Assembly (NCBI GenBank): GCA_015059305.1
Contig: SVAQ01000001.1
Coordinates: 1 to 64,000, forward strand
Source: Bacillota bacterium
Lineage (GTDB): Bacteria > Bacillota_I > Bacilli_A > RF39 > UBA660
DNA length: 64,000 nucleotides
Direction of reading: 5' to 3'
The notes beneath the pieces are model-generated. The model was not told where the DNA came from and ran no database searches. It worked only from the letters and a program-made list of their open reading frames with translations. Made by a program: the position numbers and the translations under genes. Shown one piece after another: positions 34,102 through 43,401 of the stretch; the first letter of the stretch is position 1, and each line of letters opens with the position of its first letter.

Positions 34102-36006
34102 CTAATTTAACATTAAGACTACATTACCAGTTTCTTTTATATACATTCCCCCTTCGGGAGATTGGTAAACTACTTTTTCACCAGTACCACTATAAACTAT
34201 CTTAAAGTTCTTTAATGTTTTTTTTGCTTCCTCTAAAGACATCCCCGTTACATCAGGAACTTGAACATATTTTTCATCTAACCAATTATATTCTTTAGGC
34301 ATTCCATCTTTTGATGGTTTTATATCTAAAATATCAATCGCTGATTTCATAACATTTTTAGCTATCGGTGCAGAAACAGTTCCTCCATATTGCGTTACAT
34401 TATGGGCATTGTCAACAGCAACATAAACAACAATTTCGGGATTATTCGCAGGCATAAAGCCTATAAAAGATAAAATATAACTACTTGTAGAATAATGGCC
34501 ATTTTCTACCTTTTGGGCAGTTCCTGTTTTACCTCCTACACGATAATTTTCAATATATGCATTTCTTCCTGTTCCATTAGCTACAACACTTTCAAGGGTA
34601 TATCTTACTAAGTCAGAAGTTTCTTTTGATATCACCCTTCTTTTTACTTTCTTTTCGGTAACGTCTAATACAGTATCAGTTTCCGTATCAATCATACTTT
34701 TTACAACGTAAGGAATATAAAGATTACCACCGTTCACTGCCGCGCTAACTGCTGTTATTTGCTGAATAGGCGTAACACTTATTCCTTGACCGAAAGCTGT
34801 TGTAGCAGTTTCTACTAACCCCATTTTTTCTTCCTTAAATAAAATGCCTGATGTTTCACCATTTAAATCAATACCCGTCTTTTCGCCAAAACCAAAATTT
34901 CTAATGTATTTCATTAAGGTATTTGTCCCCAATTTTAGCCCCATATTAACAAAACCTGGGTTACAAGAATTTTCGACAACTTGTAAGTAAGTTTGCACGC
35001 CATGGCCACCATGTTTCCAACAATGTAAAGTTGATCCATCCACATTGACTGCTCCACTATCACTATAATGATCTTCGAATAAATCAATTGTTTTTTCCTC
35101 TAAAGAAGCTGCTAAAGTAATAATTTTAAACGTTGATCCTGGTTCGTATGTTTTCCAAACTGGAAGATTGCGGTTTATAACTTCTGTCGAAAAATTTTGA
35201 TATGCATTAGGATTAAAGGCAGGACGAGATGCCATAGCTAATATTTCACCACTTTGAGGATCTTGTACGACAATTAAAGCGTTATCAGCATCATATTTAC
35301 TCATCACATTATTAAGTTCACTTTCAATGGCCTTTTGAAGCTCAATATCAATAGTTAATTGAATAGTTATTCCACTTTGAGCAGGCTCATACACTTCTGC
35401 CATTTCAAGTCTACTACCTTGACCATCAGAAAAATATTTAATTGAGCCATTTTCGCCAGTTAAATATTTATCATATTGAAGCTCTATTCCTGAAAGACCT
35501 TGATTATCAATTCCAACGTATCCTAGAACATGAGAAAGAAGTTCTCCGTAAGGATAGTGCCGTTTACTTTCTTTAACAAGATACACTCCATCATATCCTA
35601 GCTTTTCTATCTTTTCTGCTGTTTCATAATCTAACTGCCGTCCTTCCGGATGCACTCTTTCAATTGACTCCCTTTTGCTAACATGCTTATACATTTCTTC
35701 ATGTGTTACACCAAGAATTTCTGCTAAATCTTTTGCAACTTTTTCCTTGTTTAAGATTTGCCTTGGAATAAGAACTAAAGATGTTGTCGTAATATTTGTT
35801 GCTAATACTTCACCATTTCGATCTATAATTTCTCCCCTGTCCGCCGCTATCGGAAGTTCCCGACTATAAAGAGAATCAGATAATTCTTTTAATTTATCAT
35901 ACGAAAATACTTGAATATAGAAAACTTTAATTATAACGGCTATTAATAATATTATTACAAATAAAAATACATAACGTATTCTGACATGGATTTTATTAAA
36001 GAACAT
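34102..36006 (-). CDS. class B penicillin-binding protein with PASTA domain (SpoVD/PBP2B-like)
   Basis: 634 residues: N-terminal membrane anchor (IRYVFLFVIILLIAVIIKVF), dimerisation domain (about 60-220, RGEIIDRNGEVLA), transpeptidase domain with the catalytic Ser in EPGSTFKI, SxN as ENSCNPGFVN and KTGTAQ, and one C-terminal PASTA domain (VPDVTGMSLEEAKKTL, about 580-634). It crosslinks peptidoglycan. One PASTA domain and the mraY-SEDS context match SpoVD, but the division PBP2B has the same overall design. Transcribed first in the pbp-mraY-ftsW unit. GGTGAT precedes the start. Confidence 0.93.
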   Translation of the reverse strand: MFFNKIHVRIRYVFLFVIILLIAVIIKVFYIQVFSYDKLKELSDSLYSRELPIAADRGEIIDRNGEVLATNITTTSLVLIPRQILNKEKVAKDLAEILGVTHEEMYKHVSKRESIERVHPEGRQLDYETAEKIEKLGYDGVYLVKESKRHYPYGELLSHVLGYVGIDNQGLSGIELQYDKYLTGENGSIKYFSDGQGSRLEMAEVYEPAQSGITIQLTIDIELQKAIESELNNVMSKYDADNALIVVQDPQSGEILAMASRPAFNPNAYQNFSTEVINRNLPVWKTYEPGSTFKIITLAASLEEKTIDLFEDHYSDSGAVNVDGSTLHCWKHGGHGVQTYLQVVENSCNPGFVNMGLKLGTNTLMKYIRNFGFGEKTGIDLNGETSGILFKEEKMGLVETATTAFGQGISVTPIQQITAVSAAVNGGNLYIPYVVKSMIDTETDTVLDVTEKKVKRRVISKETSDLVRYTLESVVANGTGRNAYIENYRVGGKTGTAQKVENGHYSTSSYILSFIGFMPANNPEIVVYVAVDNAHNVTQYGGTVSAPIAKNVMKSAIDILDIKPSKDGMPKEYNWLDEKYVQVPDVTGMSLEEAKKTLKNFKIVYSGTGEKVVYQSPEGGMYIKETGNVVLMLN

Positions 36007-36035
36007 ATAATCACCAATTAATTATATGCGCAAAT

Positions 36036-36063
36036 AAAAAAGTTATCATTAGACAACTTTTTT
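36036..36063 (-). terminator. terminator of the PH-domain protein gene
   Basis: AAAAAAGTT / AACTTTTTT stem with a 10-nt loop, 5 nt past the stop codon. Confidence 0.75.
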
Positions 36064-36067
36064 GAAT

Positions 36068-36460
36068 TTAAATTTTGGCTTTCATAATTTCTTTATAGAT
36101 TGCTTTAATTCTTTCTTTTTTATCATGATTCATATCTATAAAGTTAATGTGTAGTTGATAGCCACTATCAAGACTAAATAAAAGTTCAACTTTTCCAGGT
36201 TTATAATTAATAGCACTTGATGAGATAGACATATAAGGTATAATGTGAATCTTTTTATAATAAACCGCCATGGGATCGCGATCAAATAAAATCATTCGTC
36301 GATTAGTAAATACAACATAATCTTTTGAATTTTTATACCCTAATAAAATCTTTTCACTTTCATCAACATATTCTTTTGCGTATTCAGGTAAATCCTCAGG
36401 ATTAACTTCCATTTTAAAGTCAAAATATTTAGATAATTCTTTAAACTTTATATATGCCAT
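36068..36460 (-). CDS. bacterial PH-domain protein, unknown
   Basis: 130 residues beginning MAYIKFKELSKYFDF (ATG 36460, preceded by AGAGGTG; the frame extends upstream to 36496 without an SD). Centre and C-terminus read YVVFTNRRMILFDRDP, then a beta-rich segment and a final helix (KERIKAIYKEIMKAKI), the pattern of the bacterial PH (DUF1696) domain. Soluble, no catalytic motif. Own terminator; function unknown. Confidence 0.75.
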   Translation of the reverse strand: MAYIKFKELSKYFDFKMEVNPEDLPEYAKEYVDESEKILLGYKNSKDYVVFTNRRMILFDRDPMAVYYKKIHIIPYMSISSSAINYKPGKVELLFSLDSGYQLHINFIDMNHDKKERIKAIYKEIMKAKI

Positions 36461-36505
36461 TTTATGCACCTCTACTTTATAATTTGATTTTATCATACTT
36501 TAAAA

Positions 36506-36533
36506 CAAAAAAAAAGGAAGTTTACGCTTCCTT
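36506..36533 (-). terminator. terminator of the giant surface protein gene
   Basis: AAGGAAG / CTTCCTT stem, 6-nt loop and nine T on the minus strand. Confidence 0.85.
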
Positions 36534-36542
36534 TTCTTGCTA

Positions 36543-39500
36543 TTATTCAGTAATTATATTATTTACTATAGCGCCTTCTTCAATTGTAATAGTACAAGTT
36601 GTACTATCAGTTGCAGTTAAATCAATAGTATCAACTGTAGCACCAGCTTTAATAGTAATAACTAATTTTGCATTTGGATGAGCTACAATTTTTCCGATTG
36701 TTGAACCAGCTTCTACTACGATACCGCCTTTAGTAGCTCTAGCCGCAGTATAAATAGCATCAACCTTAGAATTATTAATTACTAATCCAGCATGAGTCCA
36801 TGTATAAATAGAACCAATCTTACTATGATTTATATTTGTACTTGTATAATTAACAACTGCTAAATCATATATATCCCAATTTGGACCAGTTTCTAAGTTA
36901 GAACGTTTAGTTCCATAAATATTTGAGTTATTAATTGTAGCATTACCATAAACAATTACTGCAGGAGCAATACCAGGTTGTTGACCAAGGTAATTATTTC
37001 CAAATGATACAACATTTAATCCTACTACATTAACATTATAAAGTTCTGAATTAAAATTACTTTGAACAGTTGCATCTCCAGCTTTATATTGTCCTAATGA
37101 AATAGTTTGTGTAGTACCTTCAAAAGTTAAATTATTAATTGTTAATTTAGAACCATTTGATGATGAGAACATATTTCCCATTGTAGTTCTAGTACCATTT
37201 TCTATAAAATTAAATTTATCTTCAGAAGTTACTATTTGTTTTACTGTATGACCATTACCATTAATAGTTACAGCTTCAGTATTTTCATTAACATTATAGA
37301 ATGGTTCATCTAATAGTGTAATGTCTTTACCTAAACTTACTGTAGCATTAGCAGTTTGATCAGCTGTGCTATATAAAGTAACTACTCTTTGGCCTGCAAG
37401 AAGTTGTGATTTTGTAGGTTGAGCACCTTTATTTCCTAAGAAATCAGTATAGCCATCAGCTTTAATGTTTAAAAGACCATCAGCAAAATCATCGTTTGAT
37501 CCCATAACATATGTAGTTGAATAATACACTTTTCCTGCATCTTCTTTAACATATCTAAATGTAGCTACCTCTTTATCATTAACAATTAATACAGGAGTTG
37601 CTTCAGATTTTTCTTTTAAAACAAGATTAGCACGTAATGTTTCACCATCTTTAATATACCAATTGTTTTCACCATTTTCTCTTACAGCTGTTCCGCCATA
37701 TGTAGCAAAGCTTACTACTTCAGGACCTTTAGTATCAAGAGTAATAACTCTTTGACCTTTAGTCATATTTTCTTTAGTAATTGTTTTACCAACATTTCCT
37801 AAGAAGTCAGTATAGTCTTTAATTTCAATAGTAAATGTACCATCTTCAAGTCCATCTTTTTGTGAATCAACTTTATACCATACAGAGTATGAATATCCAC
37901 CTTCAATTTTAGTTTTAGTACTTAAAGTAGCAATTTTTTTACCATTTATATAAAGTACCGGTAAATCTTTTAATTCTTCAGCAAAACGAGCGTATACTTG
38001 AACAGTGTTACCATCTGTTACATACCAATTATTTTCACCATTTTCTGATTTAGGAATATTTCCAATTGCAGATGAACTTGTAGCTTGTGGGCCAGTTTTA
38101 TCAATTACAACACGACGATGACCATCTAATTTAATATTTGTTTCATCAAGAGCTGCACCTAAATTTCCAGTTACATCTGTATAACCATTAATATCAATAG
38201 TAATTAGTCCATCTACCAAAGCATCATTTTCAGTTACTAAGTAACTAGCTTCATATGTATAAATACCATTTTCTACTATTTCTTTAGTGAATGGAACTAC
38301 TACAGCACCATCATTAATAGATAATGTTGGTAATGTACCTAATTTTTCACTTAATTCAATGTATGCATAAATAGTATCACCATTAGTTGCATACCATGTT
38401 TGAGTTCCATCAGTTGATATTCCTCTGCTTGTAGCTAATCTTACATCGTCAACTACTGGAGCAGTTCTATCAATATAGATCCATTTTTGACTTCCTAATG
38501 TACCATCTGCTTCAGTATATGTAAATGTATTTCCTGTAAAATCATGGCCTTTAAATTCAAATTTCGCTAGACCATCAGCAAGGCCGTCGCCTTCTTTGAT
38601 TGTGTAATCAAATGTAAATGAATGGCTTCCATCTTCATTAATCTTATCAGAGAAGTTATTCATCGCTAATCCATTAATTGTAGCTGTTACATCGTATGCT
38701 ACATCATTTAATGTTAAATAAACAATAACTCTATCGCCATTATTTGAATAATGAATATAACCATCACCCATTACTGAGCCATGTGAAGTAAGTCTTAATG
38801 TACTTACTGCAGGAGCAGTTCTATCAATATAGATCCATTTTTGACTTCCTAATTTTCCATCTGCTTCAGTAAATGTGAAACCATTTCCTGCTAGATCATG
38901 ACCTTTAAATTCAAATTTTGCTAAACCATCTTCAAGGCCATCACCTTCTTTTACGTAATATTCAAACGTAAATGAATGTGTTCCATCTTCATTAACTTTA
39001 TCAGAGAAAGTGTCCATTGCTACACCATTAATTGTAGCAGTTACATCATATGCTCTTTCGTTTAATGTTAAGTATACTAATACTCTATCGCCATTATTTG
39101 TATAACGAACATAGCCATCGCCCATTACTGAACCATGTGCTAAGATTCTTAATGAATCTGCTACTGGAGATGTTCTATCAATATAAATCCATTTTTGACT
39201 TCCTAATGTACCATCTGCTTCAGTATAAGTAAATTCATTTCCTGCGATGTCATGACCTTTAAATTCGAATGTAGCCATTCCATCAGCAAGGCCATCACCT
39301 TCTTTTACGTAGTATTCAAACGTAAATGAATGTGTTCCATCTTCATTAACTTTATCAGAGAAAGTATCCATTGCTACACCATTAATTGTAGCAGTTACAT
39401 TATATGCTCTTTCGTTTAATGTTAAGTATACTAATACTCTATCACCATTGTTTGTATAACGAACATAGCCATCACCCATTACTGAATCATGAGCTAAAAT

Positions 39501-41273
39501 TCTTAACGAATCAACGCCAGGAGCTGTTTTATCAACGATAACTTTGTATTCTGCAACATTTCCGGCTTTATCAACTAATTTAAATGTATATGTACTTTCG
39601 CCATTTACATCAATTTTATCTCTTAACTTACCATTCGCATAAATTTCACTAACACCACTTAGAGTATCAACAGCATTAGCTTTGAATCTTGTATTAGAAT
39701 AAATAATTTCTGTATGATCTGGAGTATAAACTACATCTCCTACTTGCATACTTGGAGCTGTTTTATCTACCATAACTTTGTATTCTGCAACATTTCCAAC
39801 GTTATCAACTAATTTAAATGTATATGTACTTTCACCATTTACATCAATTTTGTCTCTTAATTTACCATTAGCATAAATTTCGCTAATTCCACTTAATTCA
39901 TCTAAAGCTTCAGCTCTAAATCTTGTGTTAGAGTAAATTAATTCTGTATCTTCTGGAGTATAAATTACATCTCCTACTTGCATATTTGGAGCTGTTTTAT
40001 CTAAATATACACTATTTAGGTTGCTTACACCTTCTACGTTATTAGAAGTATTTCCAGCTAAATCGATAATATTTGATACAGTAAAATCGATTTCTCCACT
40101 TTCTTCTGATGCTAAATCTCCAACTACAATAGTTGTTTGATATTTATATACACCATTTTCTTCATCAGTTTTATTATGGAAACTCTCCATAACATTTTCA
40201 GCAACATAATCTTTACCATTAATATGGAAAGTAATTGTTGGTACTGCTTTTAATTGTTCATTAGTTCTAATGTATGCTGTAATAGTATTTTCATCATTTA
40301 CATAATAATCTTTATAAGTCTTATTATCCTTTTGATATTCGTTTAAATATCCATTTGCATACATATTTGCAGAAACTCTTTTAGCAGCAGTTGTATCTAG
40401 AGTAAATGTTACTTTACTTTCATTTAAAGCTGCGTCAGTAGCTACTAAAGTATAAGTTCCATCTGCTACTTCTGTTTCTTCATTAAATTCTGTTTCTTTT
40501 CCTTCTTCGTCAACAAGGATTAATGAAATAATTTCATTTTCTTCTGAATCTTCAACTTCGATTCCAGTAAGTGAATTTAATAAAGCTCCGTCTTCAATAT
40601 TAAATTCTGGGCCATTAGTATCATCTAATACTTTGGCTAATTCTTCTAAAATATATTTTAGAACATCTTCTAAATCATTATCTAAAGCATCTACTCTAGC
40701 AATAATATCATTTTCAGTTCTATAGTCTCTTGCATCTTCTAATGCTTTTGCATCTTCTTCATCAAGAGCACCATTTGTTTGTGTTTTTAATTCTTCAACT
40801 AATGCTGCAACAATAAAATTGTTAACGGTATTTAGTCTTTCTTCTAAGTCTGTAGTATCTTCTTCAGTTAAACCACTAACCATTCCCATTGCAGTTTTAT
40901 AGTCTTCATCTTCTAATGAACCTTCTGCTTTTTCTACTGCAGCAAGAGCAGCTTTATAAGCATCACTTAATGCCGGTTCATCTTCTGCACCAGTGTTATC
41001 ACCAGCACCATTATTGTCATTGATTATATTTTCATTTCGATTGTTATTATTAACATTATTTTGGTTATTTACAGTAGGATTAGTGTTTGTAACATTGTTA
41101 TTTACTGTAGTATTGTTATCTACATTACCATCTGGTTCAATAGCTACGTTGTTATTTGTAGTACCACCATTACCTTCGCCATCATCACCTGAAGGTGCTG
41201 CGAATGTAAAAATTCCTAAACCAATAAAAAGTAATAATACTAAAACGATAATATATCTCTTTTTATTTGACAT
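36543..41273 (-). CDS. giant secreted repeat protein with Ig-like domains
   Basis: 1576 residues. Signal/anchor (YIIVLVLLLFIGLGIFTFAA), an Asn-rich linker (about 40-95), two helical FIVAR-like segments (YKAALAAVEKAEG..., about 105-225), then tandem Ig-like modules separated by VDKTAP / IDRTAP linkers. Two near-identical 78-residue copies and three near-identical 118-residue copies are visible in the DNA (39523-39990, 38461-39522), followed by three more divergent copies. The last 270 residues are a beta-helix (VTINGNGHTVKQI, NNSNIYG) ending ITIEEGAIVNNIITE. There is no sorting signal or cell-wall motif, so retention may rest on an uncleaved anchor. A likely adhesin or matrix protein. GGAGG precedes the ATG, and a promoter lies at 41346-41374. 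Confidence 0.85.
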   Translation of the reverse strand: MSNKKRYIIVLVLLLFIGLGIFTFAAPSGDDGEGNGGTTNNNVAIEPDGNVDNNTTVNNNVTNTNPTVNNQNNVNNNNRNENIINDNNGAGDNTGAEDEPALSDAYKAALAAVEKAEGSLEDEDYKTAMGMVSGLTEEDTTDLEERLNTVNNFIVAALVEELKTQTNGALDEEDAKALEDARDYRTENDIIARVDALDNDLEDVLKYILEELAKVLDDTNGPEFNIEDGALLNSLTGIEVEDSEENEIISLILVDEEGKETEFNEETEVADGTYTLVATDAALNESKVTFTLDTTAAKRVSANMYANGYLNEYQKDNKTYKDYYVNDENTITAYIRTNEQLKAVPTITFHINGKDYVAENVMESFHNKTDEENGVYKYQTTIVVGDLASEESGEIDFTVSNIIDLAGNTSNNVEGVSNLNSVYLDKTAPNMQVGDVIYTPEDTELIYSNTRFRAEALDELSGISEIYANGKLRDKIDVNGESTYTFKLVDNVGNVAEYKVMVDKTAPSMQVGDVVYTPDHTEIIYSNTRFKANAVDTLSGVSEIYANGKLRDKIDVNGESTYTFKLVDKAGNVAEYKVIVDKTAPGVDSLRILAHDSVMGDGYVRYTNNGDRVLVYLTLNERAYNVTATINGVAMDTFSDKVNEDGTHSFTFEYYVKEGDGLADGMATFEFKGHDIAGNEFTYTEADGTLGSQKWIYIDRTSPVADSLRILAHGSVMGDGYVRYTNNGDRVLVYLTLNERAYDVTATINGVAMDTFSDKVNEDGTHSFTFEYYVKEGDGLEDGLAKFEFKGHDLAGNGFTFTEADGKLGSQKWIYIDRTAPAVSTLRLTSHGSVMGDGYIHYSNNGDRVIVYLTLNDVAYDVTATINGLAMNNFSDKINEDGSHSFTFDYTIKEGDGLADGLAKFEFKGHDFTGNTFTYTEADGTLGSQKWIYIDRTAPVVDDVRLATSRGISTDGTQTWYATNGDTIYAYIELSEKLGTLPTLSINDGAVVVPFTKEIVENGIYTYEASYLVTENDALVDGLITIDINGYTDVTGNLGAALDETNIKLDGHRRVVIDKTGPQATSSSAIGNIPKSENGENNWYVTDGNTVQVYARFAEELKDLPVLYINGKKIATLSTKTKIEGGYSYSVWYKVDSQKDGLEDGTFTIEIKDYTDFLGNVGKTITKENMTKGQRVITLDTKGPEVVSFATYGGTAVRENGENNWYIKDGETLRANLVLKEKSEATPVLIVNDKEVATFRYVKEDAGKVYYSTTYVMGSNDDFADGLLNIKADGYTDFLGNKGAQPTKSQLLAGQRVVTLYSTADQTANATVSLGKDITLLDEPFYNVNENTEAVTINGNGHTVKQIVTSEDKFNFIENGTRTTMGNMFSSSNGSKLTINNLTFEGTTQTISLGQYKAGDATVQSNFNSELYNVNVVGLNVVSFGNNYLGQQPGIAPAVIVYGNATINNSNIYGTKRSNLETGPNWDIYDLAVVNYTSTNINHSKIGSIYTWTHAGLVINNSKVDAIYTAARATKGGIVVEAGSTIGKIVAHPNAKLVITIKAGATVDTIDLTATDSTTCTITIEEGAIVNNIITE
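38461..39522 (-). repeat. three tandem 354-nt in-gene repeats
   Basis: Period 354 nt (118 codons), boundaries near 38461, 38815 and 39169. Two copies are nearly identical at the DNA level and the third is slightly diverged, implying recent duplication or gene conversion. Confidence 0.85.
39523..39990 (-). repeat. two tandem 234-nt in-gene repeats
   Basis: Period 234 nt (78 codons), starting at 39523 and 39757, encoding the VDKTAPSMQVGDV modules. Confidence 0.8.
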
Positions 41274-41345
41274 ATAAACCTCCTATATTTATCGACTCAC
41301 ATACGGAAATACGACGAAAATATCCCTATATATGAATTCAATTTT

Positions 41346-41374
41346 ATTATAGAGCCAAACACTCGTTTTGTCTA
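41346..41374 (-). promoter_or_regulatory. promoter of the giant surface protein gene
   Basis: TAGACA, 17-nt spacer, TATAAT on the minus strand, leaving a leader of about 65 nt. Confidence 0.6.
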
Positions 41375-41383
41375 CAAATTATT

Positions 41384-41417
41384 AAAAAAAGCAGAAAATT
41401 TTTTAATGATTTTCTGC
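41384..41417 (-). terminator. terminator of lepB
   Basis: GCAGAAAAT / ATTTTCTGC stem with a 9-nt loop, then T7 on the minus strand; it abuts the lepB stop. Confidence 0.8.
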
Positions 41418-41951
41418 CTATTTTACAATTTTAATTTGATTAATTGGCCAAAGTCTAATTCTAACTTTACCGATGATGTCTTCTTTAGGGATTAAACCTA
41501 CATCAGGATCACGGCTATCAAGTGAATCATTACGATTATCACCAACGACAAAATACATATCCTCAGGAATGACACTATAGCCTAAGTCACTTAGTGAAAA
41601 ATCGGAAGTATGAGCATTAGTTAAAAACTCTTCTTTTACTAAACGATCATTAATATATAAATCACCATTACGATATTCAACTTTTTCGCCTGGCATGCCA
41701 ATAACTCTTTTAATCAAATATTTAGTATCTGCATAATATAACGAAACTACATCATTTCTTTTAATCTCAGAAAACCTGTAAGTCACTTTATCTAATATTA
41801 AGATATTTCCGTTTTCAAATGTCGGAGCCATCGAAGGGCCAACTACTTGCTGTAATCCAACAATATACACCGCAATAAAGATAACTACAAAAATAAAGAC
41901 AATATATTTAAACGTATCTTTAAAAAACTCTTTTATTTCTAACCAATCCAT
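41418..41951 (-). CDS. lepB: signal peptidase I
   Basis: 177-residue membrane serine protease that removes signal peptides. One N-terminal helix (YIVFIFVVIFIAVYIVG), nucleophile Ser40 in VVGPSMAPT, general base Lys81 in KYLIKRVIG, then YRNGDLYIN and the C-terminal box GDNRNDSLDSRDPDVG. All S26A residues are present and length is typical. It is the bacterial type, not the SipW/ER type with Ser-His. Placed next to the giant secreted protein. Confidence 0.96.
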   Translation of the reverse strand: MDWLEIKEFFKDTFKYIVFIFVVIFIAVYIVGLQQVVGPSMAPTFENGNILILDKVTYRFSEIKRNDVVSLYYADTKYLIKRVIGMPGEKVEYRNGDLYINDRLVKEEFLTNAHTSDFSLSDLGYSVIPEDMYFVVGDNRNDSLDSRDPDVGLIPKEDIIGKVRIRLWPINQIKIVK

Positions 41952-42013
41952 ATCTATTTCCTCAATAATATTCTAGCACAAAATCAAATTCCCTAAAAAT
42001 TGAGTTAGAAAAA

Positions 42014-42032
42014 TTGACAGAAATACTGTCAA
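42014..42032. promoter_or_regulatory. perfect 7-bp palindrome upstream of lepB
   Basis: TTGACAG-aaata-CTGTCAA. Each arm contains a TTGACA -35-like hexamer, one facing each way. It could be an operator or part of a promoter; the matching -10 on the lepB side (TCTAAC) is weak. Confidence 0.4.
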
Positions 42033-42082
42033 ATATGTCCCGTTATCAAACATGCCCCTCATAATTAATATATTATTAATAT

Positions 42083-42110
42083 CAAAAAAAAGAACTATTA
42101 TCTAGTTCTT
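42083..42110 (-). terminator. terminator of the CotS-like kinase gene
   Basis: AAGAACTA / TAGTTCTT stem with T8 on the minus strand; the gene stop lies in the stem. Confidence 0.75.
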
Positions 42111-43045
42111 ATATCTTTATACATCTTATAAAATTTTTCGATATTATTATAAAATAAGACTAACTCACTAATCATATTTTGACTTTCTTCATATCTTTTC
42201 TTTCCTAAAATATATGATAACCATTGCAATTTGCCATTCATACTAACATATAATGCCGATTTAAAATCTTCTTGAATCGGACCATATTCCTCAAGATAAG
42301 ATTCTAGATATAATTTAAAGTTGACATATTTAATTCGATTTCTAACTTTAGAAAAAGTAAAAGCACTCTCACACATTGCACACGTTGGATTAACAAGCCC
42401 TACAGCATCAAAATCAAGTAGCAAAGGTTCAATACCATCCCATAATATATTAAGGGGTTTATAGTCATTATGACTTATACAAAAATTACTTTTGACTTGA
42501 GAAATATTTTCATTACAATTTTTAATTAAGTCACCTAAAGAAGTAAGATTTTTTTCTAAAAAACTTTTAAATTCAGGATCTTTTTTAACTTTTTTTAATA
42601 CTTTATCAAAATCAATATTTATCCTTTTATAAACAAATGGAATGTTTGCTACAACTCTTAAACTATGCATTTTACATTGAGTCTTAGCAAGTGCAACAAT
42701 ATGTTCTTTGCTAAAGTTTTTAACCTCGATTGTTTCTTTTGCGACATAAGGATAAACTAAATAATATCTTTGAAAAACATAAACGAAATATTTATCCTTT
42801 TCTTTAATTGGAAGGATACATTTTATTCCATAACGATTAAAAATTTCACTAACTAGAATTTGTCTTTTACGATGATTTAATTGATAATAGTTTTTAATTG
42901 CATCTTTACTATATTCTTTAATAATATATTTTCCTTGATTAGTTTCTACCTTATAGACATTATTTTGACTACTTTCCTCTTTTTTAAAGGATTTTACCTT
43001 CCCAATTTCAAACACATCTGCAATTAAATTAAGTTTTTCTAGCAT
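42098..43045 (-). CDS. APH/CotS-like kinase-fold protein
   Basis: 315 residues with an aminoglycoside-phosphotransferase/choline-kinase fold. The catalytic loop is ISHNDYKPLNILWD (Asp and Asn present) and the metal Asp is in LLLDFDAVG. The N-lobe contains NVYKVETNQGKYIIKEY with the ATP Lys. This arrangement is like CotS/YtaA spore coat proteins of Bacilli and Clostridia; whether it phosphorylates a small molecule is unknown. ATG 43045 is chosen over GTG 43054 because AGGTGA lies 5 nt before it. Independent unit with a terminator. Confidence 0.75.
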   Translation of the reverse strand: MLEKLNLIADVFEIGKVKSFKKEESSQNNVYKVETNQGKYIIKEYSKDAIKNYYQLNHRKRQILVSEIFNRYGIKCILPIKEKDKYFVYVFQRYYLVYPYVAKETIEVKNFSKEHIVALAKTQCKMHSLRVVANIPFVYKRINIDFDKVLKKVKKDPEFKSFLEKNLTSLGDLIKNCNENISQVKSNFCISHNDYKPLNILWDGIEPLLLDFDAVGLVNPTCAMCESAFTFSKVRNRIKYVNFKLYLESYLEEYGPIQEDFKSALYVSMNGKLQWLSYILGKKRYEESQNMISELVLFYNNIEKFYKMYKDIRTR

Positions 43046-43122
43046 CTTACTCACCTAGTCTATTATAGCATATATTTTTATAAAAATAACTATCAAAATC
43101 ACTCGTATAGCAAACTATCGTT

Positions 43123-43131
43123 TGGTATAAT
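43123..43131 (+). promoter_or_regulatory. extended -10 promoter of toxin-like RNA copy 1
   Basis: TGGTATAAT: a perfect TATAAT (43126-43131) preceded by the TGn extended element. The -35 is poor. The predicted +1 is 43138, at GGAACA. Confidence 0.6.
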
Positions 43132-43137
43132 TATACA

Positions 43138-43358
43138 GGAACATTTAATAGTTGGGTGCTGCCTCCATCATTAAGATTGGAGGTGATGCATGTGAGTAAA
43201 AAAGATTTTTTAATTCTTTTTTTAATCATTATTATTCTTTTACTTATAGCATTACTTTTTGTAATACTAAAATAAAAAGCACCTAACTCAGCATTGAATT
43301 AGGTGAAACCCTTTAAGAGGTAACACTCAACACCGCAATATTAAGTGTTCCTTTTTTT
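43138..43358 (+). ncRNA. structured mRNA of a type I toxin-like locus (copy 1)
   Basis: About 220 nt, ending in AGTGTTCC and T7. The 5' end GGAACATTTAATA is complementary to TATTAAGTGTTCC at the 3' end (13 pairs, one G-U). GGGTGCT near the 5' end can pair with AGCACC after the peptide stop. The SD is locked by CCTCCATC / GATTGGAGG immediately 5' of the start. AACACT / AGTGTT forms the terminator hairpin. The rest of the 43046-43401 gap shows no other gene. Confidence 0.65.
43192..43275 (+). CDS. small hydrophobic peptide, toxin-like (copy 1)
   Basis: 27 residues: MSKKDFLILFLIIII, a hydrophobic run of Leu/Ile to LLFVILK, then stop. One membrane helix with a charged head and tail. GTG at 43192 is used as start because it is 8 nt after GGAGG; an in-frame ATG at 43186 is only 2 nt from it. 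The head KKD-LI-F and tail VILK match copy 2 at 59032. Probably a membrane-active toxin or small regulatory peptide; no named family recognised. Confidence 0.6.
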   Translation: MSKKDFLILFLIIIILLLIALLFVILK

Positions 43359-43401
43359 ATTTTATGATGTTTTGCTCATCTATATACAGGATAACATAAA
43401 G

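Noticed and set aside
38461..39990. Possible CRISPR-like repeat array
   Set aside because: Repeats are 234 and 354 nt, contiguous and in frame within a surface-protein gene, with no unique spacers.
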